A stretch of DNA of 64,000 nucleotides from CAIYRG01 sp964446945 (lineage in GTDB: Bacteria; Pseudomonadota; Alphaproteobacteria; Micropepsales; Micropepsaceae), in the NCBI GenBank assembly GCA_964446945.1, contig CAYUQO010000001.1, forward strand, positions 397,872-461,871. Direction: 5' to 3'. The notes below the pieces were generated by a model. That model saw only the letters and a list, made by a program, of their open reading frames with translations, had not been told where the DNA came from and searched no databases. A program made the translations under genes and the position numbers. Below, piece after piece: positions 42,908 to 50,493 of this stretch; the first letter of the stretch is position 1; every line of letters starts with the position of its first letter.

Positions 42908-45190
42908 TTACACCGTCGACGCCTTGATGCGCGCGGCGTTCAGCGGCGCCCGGCGCACTCTTGTGCCGGTCGCTTCGAAGATCGCGTTGTTCACCGCCGC
43001 TGCCAGCGGACGCATGGTCGCTTCGCCTGCACCGGTGGAAATCGCCTCCGGATGATTCAGCAGCACCACATCGATCACCCGCGGCGCGTCGGCCATTTCC
43101 ACGATCGGATAAGTCAGCCAATCGACGCTGGTGACATTGCGACGGTCGAACTTCACTTCCTCGTGGATGGTGCGCGACAACCCCTGCACGACATTGCATT
43201 CCACGACATGGCGCAGCGCACCCGGATTGACGATCAAGCCGCAGTCATGCGCCACCACCACGCGCGGCACCCGAACTTCGCCGGTGCGGGTGTTGACTTC
43301 GGCATCGGCGACAATCGCGACAATCGTGCCGCCGCGCTGCTGATAGGCGACGCCGCGCCCGGTGACGATATCGCCACGCCGCGTGCGCCGCGTTCCAGCC
43401 TTGCCCGGCTGCCAGCCGGCTTTCTCCGCCGCCGCCTGGATTGCCGCCCGGTCGCGCGGCGCGGTCAGATATTTCAGGCGGAATTCCACCGGATCGGCGC
43501 CGACCGCATAGGCCACTTCATCCATGAAGGATTCGCTGGCAAAGGTGATCTGCGGCCCCAGCGGATCGCGCATATGGGACGTGCGCAACGGCGAAGCGCC
43601 CGGCAGCAGCGCCGCGACGGTCTCCCAGCCGAGCCGCTTGTTGGAAAATGTGTAGGCATTTTCCGGCAGATTGAACGCCTGCGTGCGCTTGCCCTTATGG
43701 CCGAGCAGCATGCCGGCCAGCGTGTCGCCCGGATCGGCTTCGGTGGAATTGGTTTCCAGCCGCGAAAATCCGCGCGACCAGAATTCCAGCGCGATGACAT
43801 TGCCGTCCTTGTCCAGCGCCGCGCGCCCGCGATGCACCGACGCCGGCGCTTTCGGATCCCAGCCATGGCCTTCGTTGCGCATATATTGCACGCGCACCGG
43901 TTTCCCCACCGCCTGGCTCAGCACCGCGGCATCCATCGTCACGTCGCCGGCATCGTTGCGGCCATAGGAGCCGGGACCGGCGACCCAGATCGCGTGCACT
44001 TTCTCCACGGGCACGCCGAGCACGCCCGCCACGCCTTCCGCCGCAAAATGCGGCTTCTGCGTTCCGGTCCACACCGTCACGCCATCGGCGCGCACATCCG
44101 CCACCGCACAGCCGGGGCCCATGCTGGCATGCGACTGGAACGGCCATTCATATTCCGCCGTGACCACGCGCGCGGCCTGCGCAAATGCGGCATCGACCTG
44201 GCCCTGCTCCGTCTTGTCGCTTTTGGACACCGGCGACTGACGGATGTGATCATAGATCTTCGCCTGGTCCGGGAATGGATCGGGTGTGCGCGTCCAGTTC
44301 ACCTTGAGCTGACGCGCCGCCTTGATCGCATCCCATTCGCGCGGCGCGACCACGCCGATGAAATCGCCCTTGCGCACAATCTGCACGCCGGGGATTTTCG
44401 CGACCGACGACTCGTCCACCGAAGCGATCGACGCGCCCGCCACCGGCGGACGCACCATGCGGCCATGCAGCATGCCTTCGACCCGGATGTCCTGCGTCCA
44501 CGGCTTGGTGCCGAACACCTTGCCTTTGACGTCGAGCCGCGGCTGCGTCGTGCCGACGATCTTGTACTGGTCGTGGGTCTTGGGCTTCGCCGACGACATC
44601 AGCGCCAGCGGATTGCCATATTGCTTGTTCCAGCCGATCTTCGAATGGAAATGCCCGCCGCCGATCAGTTCGGCATAGGAGATTTTGCGCGCCGGATCGC
44701 CGGCGACCGACACAACGCCATCCGTGACGGTCAGCTGCGATGCATCGACGCCGAGCTTCTCCGCGGCTTTCATCACCAGCACGCGGCGCGCTTCGGCGCC
44801 GGCCTGGCGCAGTGCCGAACCGGCAAAGCGCACGCCCGTGCTGCCCGATGCCCCGCCCTGATTGACCGTGCGCGCGGTGTCGCCCTCGACCACGTCGACA
44901 GCCTTCAGCGGCACATCCATTTCTTCGGCGACGATCATCGCCATGGCGAGATCGGTGCCCTGGCCGCCATCCATCTTGCCGAAGAACACCGTGACCTTGC
45001 CGTCCGGCGCAATCGCCAGCCAGGAATCCAGCTCCGTCGGGTCCAGCGCCGAAACACCGCCCTGCGGCGCCGCCATCACCTGCTGCGCACTCGCAATGCC
45101 GGATTCGGATACCGAAAAGGCAAAGACCAGTGCGCCGGCCGTGCCCATCAATTCGCGGCGCGAGAGTTCGATTTTCGTGGGTGCGTTCAT
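42908..45190 (-). CDS. Molybdopterin-binding subunit of an isoquinoline 1-oxidoreductase/aldehyde dehydrogenase type hydroxylase
   Basis: The 760-residue protein starts at the ATG at 45190 behind a near-perfect GGGAGGTAAC site and has a Tat signal (LSRRELMGTAGALVFAFSVS). It follows the xanthine oxidase family large subunit: GKMDGGQGTDLAMAMIVAEE, GVRFAGSALRQAGAEAR, VTAEYEWPFQSHASMGPGCA, GPGSYGRNDAGDVTMDAAVL and the C-terminal ISTGAGEATMRPLAAAVNNA, in which the Glu after GAG corresponds to the catalytic base. Such enzymes bind Mo-cytosine dinucleotide and hydroxylate heterocycles or oxidise aldehydes. Tat export of a fully loaded enzyme is typical for the IorB type. It pairs with the 2Fe-2S subunit 11 bases upstream; no FAD subunit is present. 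Confidence 0.92.
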   Translation of the reverse strand: MNAPTKIELSRRELMGTAGALVFAFSVSESGIASAQQVMAAPQGGVSALDPTELDSWLAIAPDGKVTVFFGKMDGGQGTDLAMAMIVAEEMDVPLKAVDVVEGDTARTVNQGGASGSTGVRFAGSALRQAGAEARRVLVMKAAEKLGVDASQLTVTDGVVSVAGDPARKISYAELIGGGHFHSKIGWNKQYGNPLALMSSAKPKTHDQYKIVGTTQPRLDVKGKVFGTKPWTQDIRVEGMLHGRMVRPPVAGASIASVDESSVAKIPGVQIVRKGDFIGVVAPREWDAIKAARQLKVNWTRTPDPFPDQAKIYDHIRQSPVSKSDKTEQGQVDAAFAQAARVVTAEYEWPFQSHASMGPGCAVADVRADGVTVWTGTQKPHFAAEGVAGVLGVPVEKVHAIWVAGPGSYGRNDAGDVTMDAAVLSQAVGKPVRVQYMRNEGHGWDPKAPASVHRGRAALDKDGNVIALEFWSRGFSRLETNSTEADPGDTLAGMLLGHKGKRTQAFNLPENAYTFSNKRLGWETVAALLPGASPLRTSHMRDPLGPQITFASESFMDEVAYAVGADPVEFRLKYLTAPRDRAAIQAAAEKAGWQPGKAGTRRTRRGDIVTGRGVAYQQRGGTIVAIVADAEVNTRTGEVRVPRVVVAHDCGLIVNPGALRHVVECNVVQGLSRTIHEEVKFDRRNVTSVDWLTYPIVEMADAPRVIDVVLLNHPEAISTGAGEATMRPLAAAVNNAIFEATGTRVRRAPLNAARIKASTV

Positions 45191-45201
45191 TGTTACCTCC
45201 C

Positions 45202-45666
45202 TCACGCCATCTTCTCTGCCGCGCGCTTCACGGCGCGGACAATTCCGGTATGCGTGCCGCAACGGCATTTGATTCCGGCCAGCGCCTCGCGGATTTCATC
45301 TTCCGTCGGGTGCTTTTTGGTTTTCAGGAACGCCGCCGCCGTCATCACCCAGCCGTTGATGCAGTAACCGCATTGCGGCACTTCCTCTTCGACATAGGCG
45401 GTCTGCAGCGGATGCGGATGCTCCGGCGTGCCGAGCCCGGTCAGCGTGGTGACTTCGCGGTTGCCGACTTTCGACATCTCCGTCACGCAGGACCGCGTCG
45501 CCACGCCGTCGAGATGCACGGTGCAGGCGCCGCATTGCGACAGCCCGCAGCCGTAATGCGGATTGTCCATCTTCAGGTCGTCGCGCAGCGCATAGAGCAG
45601 CGGCATGTCGGGGTCCGCTTCGATGGTGTGAACACTCCCGTTCACCTTGAGTTTGTATTGGGCCAT
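45202..45666 (-). CDS. 2Fe-2S subunit of the molybdenum hydroxylase (IorA/CoxS-like)
   Basis: The 154-residue protein carries both clusters: the plant-ferredoxin-type set in YGCGLSQCGACTVH plus the Cys in TRSCVTEM, and the C-terminal set in QCGYCINGWVM and CRCGTHTGIV. It shuttles electrons from the Mo site. With no FAD subunit beside it, electrons probably leave to a cytochrome or quinone partner encoded elsewhere. It precedes the large-subunit gene in one operon that ends at the terminator near 42850. A family A hairpin lies upstream. No signal peptide is visible; co-export with the Tat-carrying subunit is expected. Confidence 0.94.
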   Translation of the reverse strand: MAQYKLKVNGSVHTIEADPDMPLLYALRDDLKMDNPHYGCGLSQCGACTVHLDGVATRSCVTEMSKVGNREVTTLTGLGTPEHPHPLQTAYVEEEVPQCGYCINGWVMTAAAFLKTKKHPTEDEIREALAGIKCRCGTHTGIVRAVKRAAEKMA

Positions 45667-45770
45667 GGGCGGCTTCCTCCCGCTGTGAACTGTCGAAGCG
45701 CTTGTACCACTTCGGCAGAAACCATGTCATCCGCCAACCACCGCGCACGTGACTTCAATCACCATCTTCT

Positions 45771-45795
45771 CAACCCTCCCCCAAGGGAAGGGTTG
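45771..45795. repeat. Short hairpin repeat related to family A
   Basis: CAACCCT pairs with AGGGTTG around CCCCCAAGGGA. The same arm reappears at 47039-47060. It lies upstream of the 2Fe-2S gene. Confidence 0.6.
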
Positions 45796-45845
45796 AAACA
45801 GTGGAGCCCACGCGGGCTCATTTTTTCCCCGCGCGCCAGTTACCG

Positions 45846-45900
45846 CCTCCCCCTTGAGGGGAGGCACGCAAATCGCACTTCGCGATTTGCGGGTGGGGGA
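45846..45900. repeat. Hairpin repeat, family A
   Basis: CCTCCCCCTTGAGGGGAGGC is followed by a GCAAATCGC/GCGATTTGC inner hairpin and GGGTGGGGGA. A near copy with another inner stem is at 52874-52930. It ends 14 bases before the -35 box of the next promoter. Confidence 0.8.
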
Positions 45901-45913
45901 CCTTTTGCCCAGC

Positions 45914-45943
45914 TTGACTCTCTCATAGGAACAGTCCTATATA
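45914..45943 (+). promoter_or_regulatory. Promoter with internal palindromic operator for the nuclease unit
   Basis: TTGACT (45914-45919), an 18-base spacer and TATATA (45938-45943) form a good sigma70-type promoter. Inside the spacer and overlapping the -10 is a perfect 6-bp palindrome, ATAGGA-ACAG-TCCTAT (45925-45940), placed to let a dimeric regulator block polymerase. The start codon of the small gene follows 24 bases later. Confidence 0.65.
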
Positions 45944-45966
45944 CAGTCCGCAACATAGGAGCCCGC

Positions 45967-46149
45967 ATGACAACGCCCACCCATCCGCACCTGAAGCACG
46001 CCACCGCGCGGCGCGACCTCATCTGGCGCCGTTGCCAGTCCTGGAAGGAAGACGACCGCATCACTGATCTTGTCGCTTACTGCACCGCGCTGTGCGGCGG
46101 CGACGCCAAAGCGGGCGGAGCACTTGCGCGGGAGGCAATCTGGTCATGA
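45967..46149 (+). CDS. Small protein of 60 residues, first gene of the nuclease unit
   Basis: The ATG at 45967 is preceded by AGGAG at optimal spacing, and the stop overlaps the next ATG (ATGA), which together support the call. The sequence has HATARRDLIWRRCQSWKEDD followed by RITDLVAYCTALCGGDAKAG and an acidic to neutral end; two Cys residues lie in VAYCTALCGG. I know no family. The size and Arg/His-rich N-terminal half suggest a DNA-binding or partner-binding protein, and the palindrome in the promoter would fit a self-regulating one. It could be an antitoxin-like or accessory protein to the nuclease; this is inference. Confidence 0.7.
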   Translation: MTTPTHPHLKHATARRDLIWRRCQSWKEDDRITDLVAYCTALCGGDAKAGGALAREAIWS

Positions 46150-46862
46150 GGAATGCATCGCCGGAGCGCATCGCCGAACGCGCGACAATTCTCGCCGAAC
46201 TCAAATCCTTCGCCGCCGAGCTCGGCCGCGTGCCCGGCTTCTACAAGTTTCACCAGAAAAGCTCCTGCCCGAGATACGCCTGGCGGAAATACTGGGCGCG
46301 CTGGAGCGACGCGGTGGTCGAGGCCGGCCTCACGCCCAACACGCGAACCCCGCGCCACAGCGACGAATCGATGCTGGAGAAACTCGCCGAATGTGCACGC
46401 GCATTGGGGCGCATCCCGAGCTTCGGCGATCTCCACGTCTGGCGCGAAAACGGCCACGCGATTCCGCGCTACACCACCTGCATCGCCCATTTCGGCAGCA
46501 AGCGCGACATGGTCCGCCGCCTCCGGACATGGGCGCTGGAATCACAGACGCGCGCCGATATCGCCGCGATGATCCCGGAATTCGACACGGCGCCTGCGCC
46601 GGCGCCCGCCGGATGGGTCTATCTGCTGCGCCTGCGCAGCCGGTTCAAGATCGGCTGCAGCCGCGTGGTCGACCGGCGCTGGCACGCGATCCGCAACCTG
46701 CTTCCCGAAGGCGCCAATCTCATCCACGTCATCGATACCGACGATCCGCTTGGCGTCGAAGCCTATTGGCACCGCCGTTTTGGTCTTCAGCGCACCCATG
46801 GCGAGTGGTTCAAACTCACCCCCTCCGACATCTCCGCCTTCAAACGCTGGAAGACCATGTGA
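46146..46862 (+). CDS. GIY-YIG (T5orf172/MUG113-like) nuclease with two homing-endonuclease-associated repeats
   Basis: The 238-residue protein starts at 46146 behind CGGGAGG and overlaps the upstream small gene by 4 bases. Residues about 13-65 and 76-130 are two repeats of the HNH/homing-endonuclease-associated type (ELGRVPGFYKF...WSDAVVEAGL and ALGRIPSFGDL...IAHFGSKRDM). After a Pro/Ala linker the C-terminal domain (156-235) has the GIY-YIG core GWVYLLRLRSRFKIGCS, Arg178, and the acidic helix VEAYWHRRFG with Glu205, then GEWFKL, which matches T5orf172/MUG113 nucleases. It is therefore a probable DNA endonuclease with its own DNA-binding repeats. The role (defence, mobile element or repair) is not known. 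Confidence 0.75.
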   Translation: MRNASPERIAERATILAELKSFAAELGRVPGFYKFHQKSSCPRYAWRKYWARWSDAVVEAGLTPNTRTPRHSDESMLEKLAECARALGRIPSFGDLHVWRENGHAIPRYTTCIAHFGSKRDMVRRLRTWALESQTRADIAAMIPEFDTAPAPAPAGWVYLLRLRSRFKIGCSRVVDRRWHAIRNLLPEGANLIHVIDTDDPLGVEAYWHRRFGLQRTHGEWFKLTPSDISAFKRWKTM

Positions 46863-46868
46863 CAACTT

Positions 46869-46931
46869 CAACCCGCCCCTTGGGGGCGGGTCGAAATTTG
46901 CCCAGCAAATTTCGGGGCGGGGACCGGCCAC
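46869..46931. repeat. Hairpin repeat, family A
   Basis: AACCCGCCCCTTGGGGGCGGG, inner GAAATTTG/CAAATTTC hairpin, GGGGCGGGGACCGGCCAC. A near-identical copy lies at 51346-51409. Confidence 0.85.
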
Positions 46932-46992
46932 CGGCGGACGGCAATAGAAACAGTCTGCGTCACCTGAACTTTACAACTTCCTCCCCTGTGGC

Positions 46993-47064
46993 TGGTCCCC
47001 TCCCCGAATTTCCGCGCACGTCGTGCTTGGAAATTCGACCCTCCCTCAAGGGAAGGGTTGAAAC
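46993..47064. repeat. Hairpin repeat, family A, inverted orientation
   Basis: GGTCCCCTCCCCGAATTTCC, an internal GCACG/CGTGC hairpin, GGAAATTCGACCCTCCCTC and AAGGGAAGGGTT. It faces the copy at 46869, so the two could pair over 150 bases between the nuclease and amidohydrolase genes. Confidence 0.75.
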
Positions 47065-47125
47065 TCTGGTCTGCACCACGCGCCTATGTCACAAACGCCT
47101 CTGGTTCTTGGGGAGGCAACCACAC

Positions 47126-49000
47126 ATGCACAAATCCATTCTCGCCGCGCTGCTTGCAGGCACCGCGGCACTCGCGCTCAGTCTCAACGCCGACGCCCAA
47201 CAACAGGTGCTCGTCATTCAGGGCGGCACGCTGGTCGATGGCAATGGCGGCGCGCCGGTCGTGAATTCCGTCATCGTCGTCCAGGGCAATCGCATCACCG
47301 CGGTGGGCCGCGCCGGGCAGGTTCAGATTCCCGCCGGCGCTCAGGTCATCAACGCGCAAGGCAAATGGATCACGCCCGGCCTGATCGACGCCAAAGCCAA
47401 CTGGAACTGGGAATATGGCGAGGCCTATCTGCATTGGGGCGTGACATCGGCCATGGTCACCGGCACGCGCAATGACGAAGGCATTGCCGATCGCGACGCG
47501 ATCAATCACGGCATCTTCGAAGGCCCGCGCCTCTATCAGGGCGTGCTCAACCTCCAGGGCGGCGGCGCCAAAGGCGAGAAGCGCGCCAATTACCAGCCCG
47601 GCGCCGGCAACCGCATGACTCATAATGTCGAGGAAGCGCGCGCTCTGGCGAAAGCCAATCTCGAAGGCGGCGCCGATTTCCTCGGTACCAATGACGGCGA
47701 CGGTCCGGTCGACATGTTCGCCGCCTATGCCGACGAGGCGCACAAAGTGGGCAAGGCCGTGGTCATGCGCTGCGTCGGCCCCATAACCCGCGCGCTCGAC
47801 TGCGTCAATGCCGGCGCGGATGTGATGATCCACACCGGCGAGCTCGGCGTGCCGATGAACAAGGATCCGGAAAAGTGGAAGGATTGGATCGGCCTGCCGC
47901 CGGATGTCTATTGCGACATGGATCCGGCGAAGGAGAAACAAATCATCGCCTTCCTCGTCGCCCACAATACCGCGCCGGAGCCCGATTTCATGGCGGCCGA
48001 CCGCGGCTTTCCGTCGAGCTGGAAACGCGTTCAGCAGGAAGACCGCGAAGTCTTCGCCGATCCGAATTTGCGCGCCTATTATCCGGATTTCGCGATCGCC
48101 GATCTCTATCAGAATGTCGAAGACCCGCATAATTACCTGACGCCCGCGCAATATGACGTCCGCGCCTGCGGCTTCAAGAACCACGCCAAATTCATCGGCG
48201 ACCTGATCGCCGCCGGCGGACAGGCCGTGGTCGCCTCCGACATCCCGCAGACTCCGCCCGGCCTCGGCCTGCTGCAGGAAATGGCGGTGTTCCAGGAAGA
48301 CGCGCGTGTGCCGCCGATGAAAGTGCTGCAGGCGACGACCAAATGGGTGGCCGATCATTTCCGCATCAAGGACATCGGCACCATCGAACCTGGCAAGCTC
48401 GCCGATATCGATATCGTCGACGCCGATCCGACGGTCGACATCCTCAACATGCGCAAGATCGATACGGTGATCAAAGATGGCAAAGTGGTCGACCGCTCCT
48501 ATCACCCCTGGTATCGCGGCTGGATGTTCGCCAATGATCCGCAGCATGCGTCCTTCGGGCCGAATGTCGAAGCGCTCGGTTGGGAACGCGGATTGAAGGC
48601 AGCGACCTTCAACAAGCCGGTCTTTGTCGGACTATTGCCCCAGGCGCCGGAACCGAAGATCAGCGAGCCGTTCAACTCGCCGACTCCCGGGATCGAGTCG
48701 ATTGATCCGCATACGGTGATTCAGGGGGCGCAGGATACCGTCTTCGACATCAAGGGCATCAATTTCGTCAGGAAATCGCTGGTCTATGTCGGCGACAACC
48801 CGGTGCCGACCGAAGTGATCAGCGGCACCGAAGTGAAAGCGACGGTGCCTGCGAACATGCTGGCGCCGGCGGGCAAGCTGCATATCGTGGTGAAAAACCC
48901 GCTGCCGCTCGCCAATCCGGAATGGGGCGATCACTCCAACCAGGCCAATGTCCTCGTCCCCTTCACCTTCACCACCGCCTGGTCCCACAACAAATATTGA
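47126..49000 (+). CDS. Secreted amidohydrolase-like protein with C-terminal IPT/TIG-like domain and altered metal site
   Basis: The 624-residue protein has a signal peptide (MHKSILAALLAGTAALALSLNADA) and GGGGAGG before its ATG. Residues about 28-470 follow the amidohydrolase/imidazolonepropionase pattern: GGTLVDGNGGAPVVNSVIVV, GKWITPGLIDA, ADVMIHTGELG, and GTIEPGKLADIDIVDADPTV. In place of the usual HxH after the first strand it has KAN (Lys90, Asn92), and the later VMRC segment has Arg where a His is usual; the His in MIHT and the Asp in VASDIP remain. Residues about 525-600 look like an IPT/TIG Ig-like fold (IDPHTVIQGAQDTVFDIKGI). It may be a one-metal enzyme or a non-catalytic binder. Confidence 0.82.
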   Translation: MHKSILAALLAGTAALALSLNADAQQQVLVIQGGTLVDGNGGAPVVNSVIVVQGNRITAVGRAGQVQIPAGAQVINAQGKWITPGLIDAKANWNWEYGEAYLHWGVTSAMVTGTRNDEGIADRDAINHGIFEGPRLYQGVLNLQGGGAKGEKRANYQPGAGNRMTHNVEEARALAKANLEGGADFLGTNDGDGPVDMFAAYADEAHKVGKAVVMRCVGPITRALDCVNAGADVMIHTGELGVPMNKDPEKWKDWIGLPPDVYCDMDPAKEKQIIAFLVAHNTAPEPDFMAADRGFPSSWKRVQQEDREVFADPNLRAYYPDFAIADLYQNVEDPHNYLTPAQYDVRACGFKNHAKFIGDLIAAGGQAVVASDIPQTPPGLGLLQEMAVFQEDARVPPMKVLQATTKWVADHFRIKDIGTIEPGKLADIDIVDADPTVDILNMRKIDTVIKDGKVVDRSYHPWYRGWMFANDPQHASFGPNVEALGWERGLKAATFNKPVFVGLLPQAPEPKISEPFNSPTPGIESIDPHTVIQGAQDTVFDIKGINFVRKSLVYVGDNPVPTEVISGTEVKATVPANMLAPAGKLHIVVKNPLPLANPEWGDHSNQANVLVPFTFTTAWSHNKY

Positions 49001-49018
49001 GAATCATCATCAGCGCGT

Positions 49019-49070
49019 TCTCCTCCCCCGTTTACGGGGGAGGGTGGTCGCGAAGCGACGGAGGGGGGAG
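49019..49070. repeat. Hairpin repeat, family A
   Basis: TCTCCTCCCCC-GTTTAC-GGGGGAGGG followed by a GTCGC/GCGAC hairpin and GGAGGGGGGAG. Confidence 0.8.
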
Positions 49071-49111
49071 TTTTCGCGGCGCTCGCCAAAACAAGAAGCG
49101 AGAAAAATCAT

Positions 49112-49167
49112 CAACCCGCCCCTTGAGGGAGGGTCGAAAAATGCGAAGCATTTTTCGGGGAGGGGAC
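49112..49167. repeat. Hairpin repeat, family A
   Basis: AACCCGCCCCTTGAGGGAGGG, inner AAAAATGC/GCATTTTT hairpin, CGGGGAGGGGAC. Confidence 0.8.
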
Positions 49168-49319
49168 CTGCCTCCGCTCCTTCGGAGCTACGGCAAGGCG
49201 CGCCAGCCACCGGCCCCTCCGAAACTACGCACCACTCGCGCGAGCAGCTCTCGCTCCTCGCTTCTCGCTACTCGCTCCTCCCCCGCAGTGCTAAATTCCC
49301 CTCCCCACGGGAGTCCTCC

Positions 49320-49976
49320 ATGCCCCGCTTCGTCCTCGTCATGCTCACACTGCTCGCGCTCTCAAACTTCGCGCGCGCCGATGAATATGACCCGCCCAGG
49401 GACCTCGACGTCACCGGCCCCTACACGCAAGTCGCCTCCGGCATGGTATTCCCCGAACAGCTGCTCGGTTTCACCCGCACCGCGGTGACGCGCTACAATT
49501 CCGAAGGCAGCGAGGAAAGCGCGGACTACGAACTCGATCAGCAGGGCGCCCAGGCGGCGGTCACGGTCTATGTTTTCCCCGCGCCCGCCGACATCGCCGA
49601 CGCATTGGTTTCGACTTTGCCGCGCGATCAGGTCGCCGATGCACTTTACATGATTGCCGAGCAGCTTTTCGGCGACGAGGAAGAAGCGATCCAGGCCCTC
49701 CATCCCGGCGCCGAACTGCTCGACGAAGGCGACACCACGATCACCGAACAGGGCAAGCAATTTCCCGGCAACTACGCCGCCTATCGCTATGACGAAAATG
49801 CATTCGGCAAACGCCAGCGCGTCGATTCAAAGCTCTATCTGTTTCCCATGGTGGCGGGAAAATGGATGGTCAAATACCGCATCACCGCGGCCGACGCCAA
49901 CGGCTATGCGCAAGCCGAAAAATTCGTCCGCACCCTCCCCTGGACCATCAGGGGTATGACTCAACCCTCCCCTTGA
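49320..49976 (+). CDS. Secreted protein of unknown function
   Basis: The 218-residue product has a signal peptide (MPRFVLVMLTLLALSNFARA-DE). The mature part shows PYTQVASGMVFPEQLLGFTR, YELDQQGAQAAVTVYVFPAP, ADALYMIAEQLFGDEEEAI and SKLYLFPMVAGKWMVKYRIT, which look like a mixed alpha/beta periplasmic domain. I recognise no characterised family. The start at 49320 follows GGGAGTCCTCC. Its last residues (MTQPSP) and its stop codon lie inside the next family A repeat, so the repeat has supplied the end of the gene. It stands alone between repeats. Confidence 0.72.
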   Translation: MPRFVLVMLTLLALSNFARADEYDPPRDLDVTGPYTQVASGMVFPEQLLGFTRTAVTRYNSEGSEESADYELDQQGAQAAVTVYVFPAPADIADALVSTLPRDQVADALYMIAEQLFGDEEEAIQALHPGAELLDEGDTTITEQGKQFPGNYAAYRYDENAFGKRQRVDSKLYLFPMVAGKWMVKYRITAADANGYAQAEKFVRTLPWTIRGMTQPSP

Positions 49977-50015
49977 GGGAGGGTCGATTTTACGCAGCAA
50001 TATCGGGGAGGGGAC
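49962..50015. repeat. Hairpin repeat, family A, containing the stop codon of the upstream gene
   Basis: CAACCCTCCCCTTGAGGGAGGG, inner GATTTTACGC/GCAATATC imperfect hairpin, GGGGAGGGGAC. The TGA of the preceding gene is the TTGAGG of the first loop. Confidence 0.8.
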
Positions 50016-50087
50016 GGCGAGCGAAGCGAGCGCACCGCCGCGTCTGCACTTCACCTCTCTGCTGCGGGAGCGGCACTTAAACAAACT

Positions 50088-50235
50088 GTGTCATTCCCGG
50101 CGAGCGTTGCGGAGCAACGCGCGGTATTGAGGCGCGTGAAAGAAAAGGTCCGGTGAACCTTTTCCAGCGCCGAAACCCTGAGGGCTATGCCCGAGGGGCG
50201 GACCCATCCGCGCGGCGTCCGCCGCGCGAAAAAAT
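50088..50235. repeat. Hairpin repeat, family B (long form)
   Basis: TGTCATTCCCGGCGAGCGTT, a GTTGC/GCAAC hairpin, an insert with AAAAGGTCCGG/CCTTTTCC, then GGCGGACCCATCCGCGCGGC and GTCCGCCGCGCGAAAAAATG. The tail matches that at 51305-51341. Confidence 0.75.
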
Positions 50236-50467
50236 GCATCCAGGCGGAGCCAAGGAACCTTCGTCGCTGAGCGCCGCTTCAGGCGCGAGGGCAGTCGAAA
50301 TCGCCAGAGGCGATTCCAGCCCGAGCGACGCGCGAATAAGAAATCGGCAAAGCCGATTTCCGCGGTGGGATGCGGCCGGCGATTGAATACCCGATTTGAA
50401 ATCCCGGTACTCGCCATGTTGCTGCTATCGTCAGGCTTTGGGTCTGCCCTTTCGCATGCCCCCTTGA

Positions 50468-50489
50468 TATTATGGCGGAAGTACCATAA
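50468..50489 (+). promoter_or_regulatory. Palindromic operator of the first toxin-antitoxin operon
   Basis: TTATGG (50470-50475) and CCATAA (50484-50489) form a perfect 6-bp inverted repeat with an 8-base centre, ending 4 bases before the toxin ATG. A TATTAT at 50468-50473 could be the -10 box, so a repressor here would block transcription. Autoregulation by the antitoxin is expected. Confidence 0.55.
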
Positions 50490-50493
50490 ATAA

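Larger units (their letters stand above)
45667..45966. other. Intergenic region with two hairpins and the promoter of the nuclease unit
   Basis: No gene is supported. It holds a CAACCCT/AGGGTTG hairpin, a family A repeat and, at its right end, the palindromic promoter of the small-protein/GIY-YIG unit; these are listed separately. Confidence 0.5.
49001..49319. other. Intergenic region made of hairpin repeats
   Basis: No gene is supported in 319 bases. Two family A copies (49019-49070, 49112-49167) are followed by a pyrimidine-rich segment, 49240-49285, of repeated GCTCGC/CTCCTCGCT words with no clear role. Confidence 0.5.
49977..50493. other. Intergenic region with repeats upstream of the first toxin-antitoxin pair
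   Basis: No gene is supported in 517 bases. A family B composite (50088-50235) is followed by two isolated hairpins, GAAATCGCC/GGCGATTC (50297-50316) and GAAATCGGC/GCCGATTTC (50340-50360). The right end carries the toxin-antitoxin operator. Confidence 0.5.

Noticed and set aside
42836..45367. Very long plus-strand open frame (843 codons) opposite the molybdenum hydroxylase genes
   Set aside because: It is antisense to two well supported genes, its product is His/Arg-rich with no family pattern, and high GC makes such shadow frames common.
46070..47125. N-terminal extension of the amidohydrolase frame back to 46070
   Set aside because: It overlaps the nuclease gene and a repeat in another frame. 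The signal peptide and GGGGAGG site put the start at 47126.
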